In this document: piece after piece, positions 11,971 to 12,360 of the stretch | How positions within the stretch are numbered: position 1 is the stretch's first letter | Layout: each line of letters starts with the position of its first letter | Assembly (NCBI GenBank): GCA_021777365.1 | Contig: JAJYDP010000078.1 | Span: 1 to 12,360, forward strand | Direction of reading: 5' to 3' | From: Chloroflexota bacterium | Lineage (GTDB): Bacteria; Chloroflexota; Limnocylindria; Limnocylindrales; CSP1-4 | DNA length: 12,360 nucleotides | Notes under the pieces: generated by a model | What the model saw: the letters and a program-made list of their open reading frames with translations, nothing else | Database searches by the model: none | Told to the model about the DNA's origin: nothing | Translations under genes and position numbers: made by a program

Positions 11971-12219
11971 ATGACCGATCAGCAGAGCGGGCCCCTGGAG
12001 GTCCGCCCCAACACCCTGCGGGACCAGCGGGCCCCCAACACGTTCCGGGCCGCGACCGCGCCCGCGACTCCCGGCAGCCGGCCAGCGCTGAACCGCGGCG
12101 GCGGGAACATGGCGCCCCTGGGCCGTGTCGCCCGGCCACAACGCTCGACCTGGGTGTACCTGGTCGCGGCCGTGCTCGCGGTCCTGGTCATCCTGTACCT
12201 GCTGCAGGGCGCGCCCTAG
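11971..12219 (+). CDS. Small tail-anchored membrane protein, 82 aa
   Basis: The first 58 residues are polar and Pro/Arg/Asn-rich with little secondary structure (MTDQQSGPLEVRPNTLRDQ, then RAPNTFRAATAPATPG). One C-terminal helix follows (WVYLVAAVLAVLVILYLL, residues 61-78) with only four residues after it. That is a tail anchor, so the polar part faces the cytoplasm unless topology is inverted. I recognise no family. The ATG at 11971 is preceded by AGAGG at 6-7 bases; the open frame continues upstream, but that part is Arg/Pro-rich and unlikely to be translated. A very strong hairpin follows 65 bp after the stop. The gene stands alone. Confidence 0.7.
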   Translation: MTDQQSGPLEVRPNTLRDQRAPNTFRAATAPATPGSRPALNRGGGNMAPLGRVARPQRSTWVYLVAAVLAVLVILYLLQGAP

Positions 12220-12284
12220 GCGCGAGGCGTCGTGCGGGTGCGATCGGGCCCCGACCCCCTGCGCTGGGCTCCCCCGGACGCAAG

Positions 12285-12319
12285 GGCGTAGTCCGGCGCG
12301 GTCCGCGCCGGACTACGCC
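12285..12319. terminator. Perfect 16-bp bidirectional hairpin
   Basis: GGCGTAGTCCGGCGCG (12285-12300) pairs perfectly with CGCGCCGGACTACGCC (12304-12319) around a three-base GTC (an effective loop of five or more). It sits between convergent genes and includes the TAG stop of the minus-strand gene on the right edge. It should terminate both. Confidence 0.8.
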
Positions 12320-12360
12320 TCGGCCGGCTCGCCCGCGAAGAGGTCGAGCAGCGGGAGGCG
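12313..12360 (-). CDS. C-terminal end of a minus-strand gene (partial)
   Basis: The last 15 residues read RLPLLDLFAGEPAEA, followed by TAG whose bases form part of the terminator stem. The reading continues past the right edge. The good amphipathic composition and placement at a convergent terminator support a real gene end. The product cannot be identified. Confidence 0.4.
   Translation of the reverse strand, partial: RLPLLDLFAGEPAEA

Overview
The window is about 70% GC and has short, tightly packed operons alongside single genes set in long intergenic spacers. Gene content (OmpR-type two-component system, membrane-anchored cupredoxin, CcdA-like protein, SHOCT protein, Tat-exported lipoprotein glycosidase, tandem-ACT protein, Nudix-like protein) and codon use suggest a high-GC Gram-positive or Chloroflexota-like bacterium, perhaps from an environmental genome. 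No rRNA, tRNA or taxonomic marker is present, so this placement is tentative. I see no transposase, integrase, CRISPR array or phage gene.

Layout. 1-122: start of a membrane protein (minus). 488-844: orphan small protein (minus). 1227-1721: exported or membrane-anchored protein with two copies of a WLDYRAGE motif (minus). 1939-5912: six minus-strand genes, transcribed in the order response regulator, histidine kinase, SHOCT membrane protein, exported Met-rich protein, cupredoxin, CcdA-like thiol/metal transporter. 6629-8101: GH84-like lipoprotein (plus). 8470-8916: SRPBCC protein (plus). 9487-9855: small alpha/beta protein (plus). 10131-11590: three-gene minus operon of tandem-ACT protein, SH3/KOW-like protein and degenerate Nudix (DUF4916-like) protein. 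11971-12219: tail-anchored small membrane protein (plus). 12313-12360: end of a minus-strand gene.

The 1939-5912 block reads as one functional system. A sensor pair sits directly upstream of envelope genes with copper/thiol features. Between the kinase gene and the SHOCT gene lies an array of CYTGA half-sites with an 11-bp period, the arrangement typical of OmpR/PhoB-family regulators. The likely job is sensing of an envelope metal or redox state and control of a cupredoxin/CcdA pathway.

The most unusual feature is a conserved 61-62 bp element present four times (873-933 minus, 6541-6602, 8391-8451, 9404-9464), plus a 14-bp fragment at 366-379. Every full copy is in the same orientation as the gene behind it and ends 18-28 bp before that gene's start codon. 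The four genes are otherwise unrelated single-gene units. Two of these leaders also share a 20-mer 170-213 bp further upstream. This looks like an undescribed leader, promoter or cis-RNA element defining a small regulon, or a repeat with strict insertion preference.
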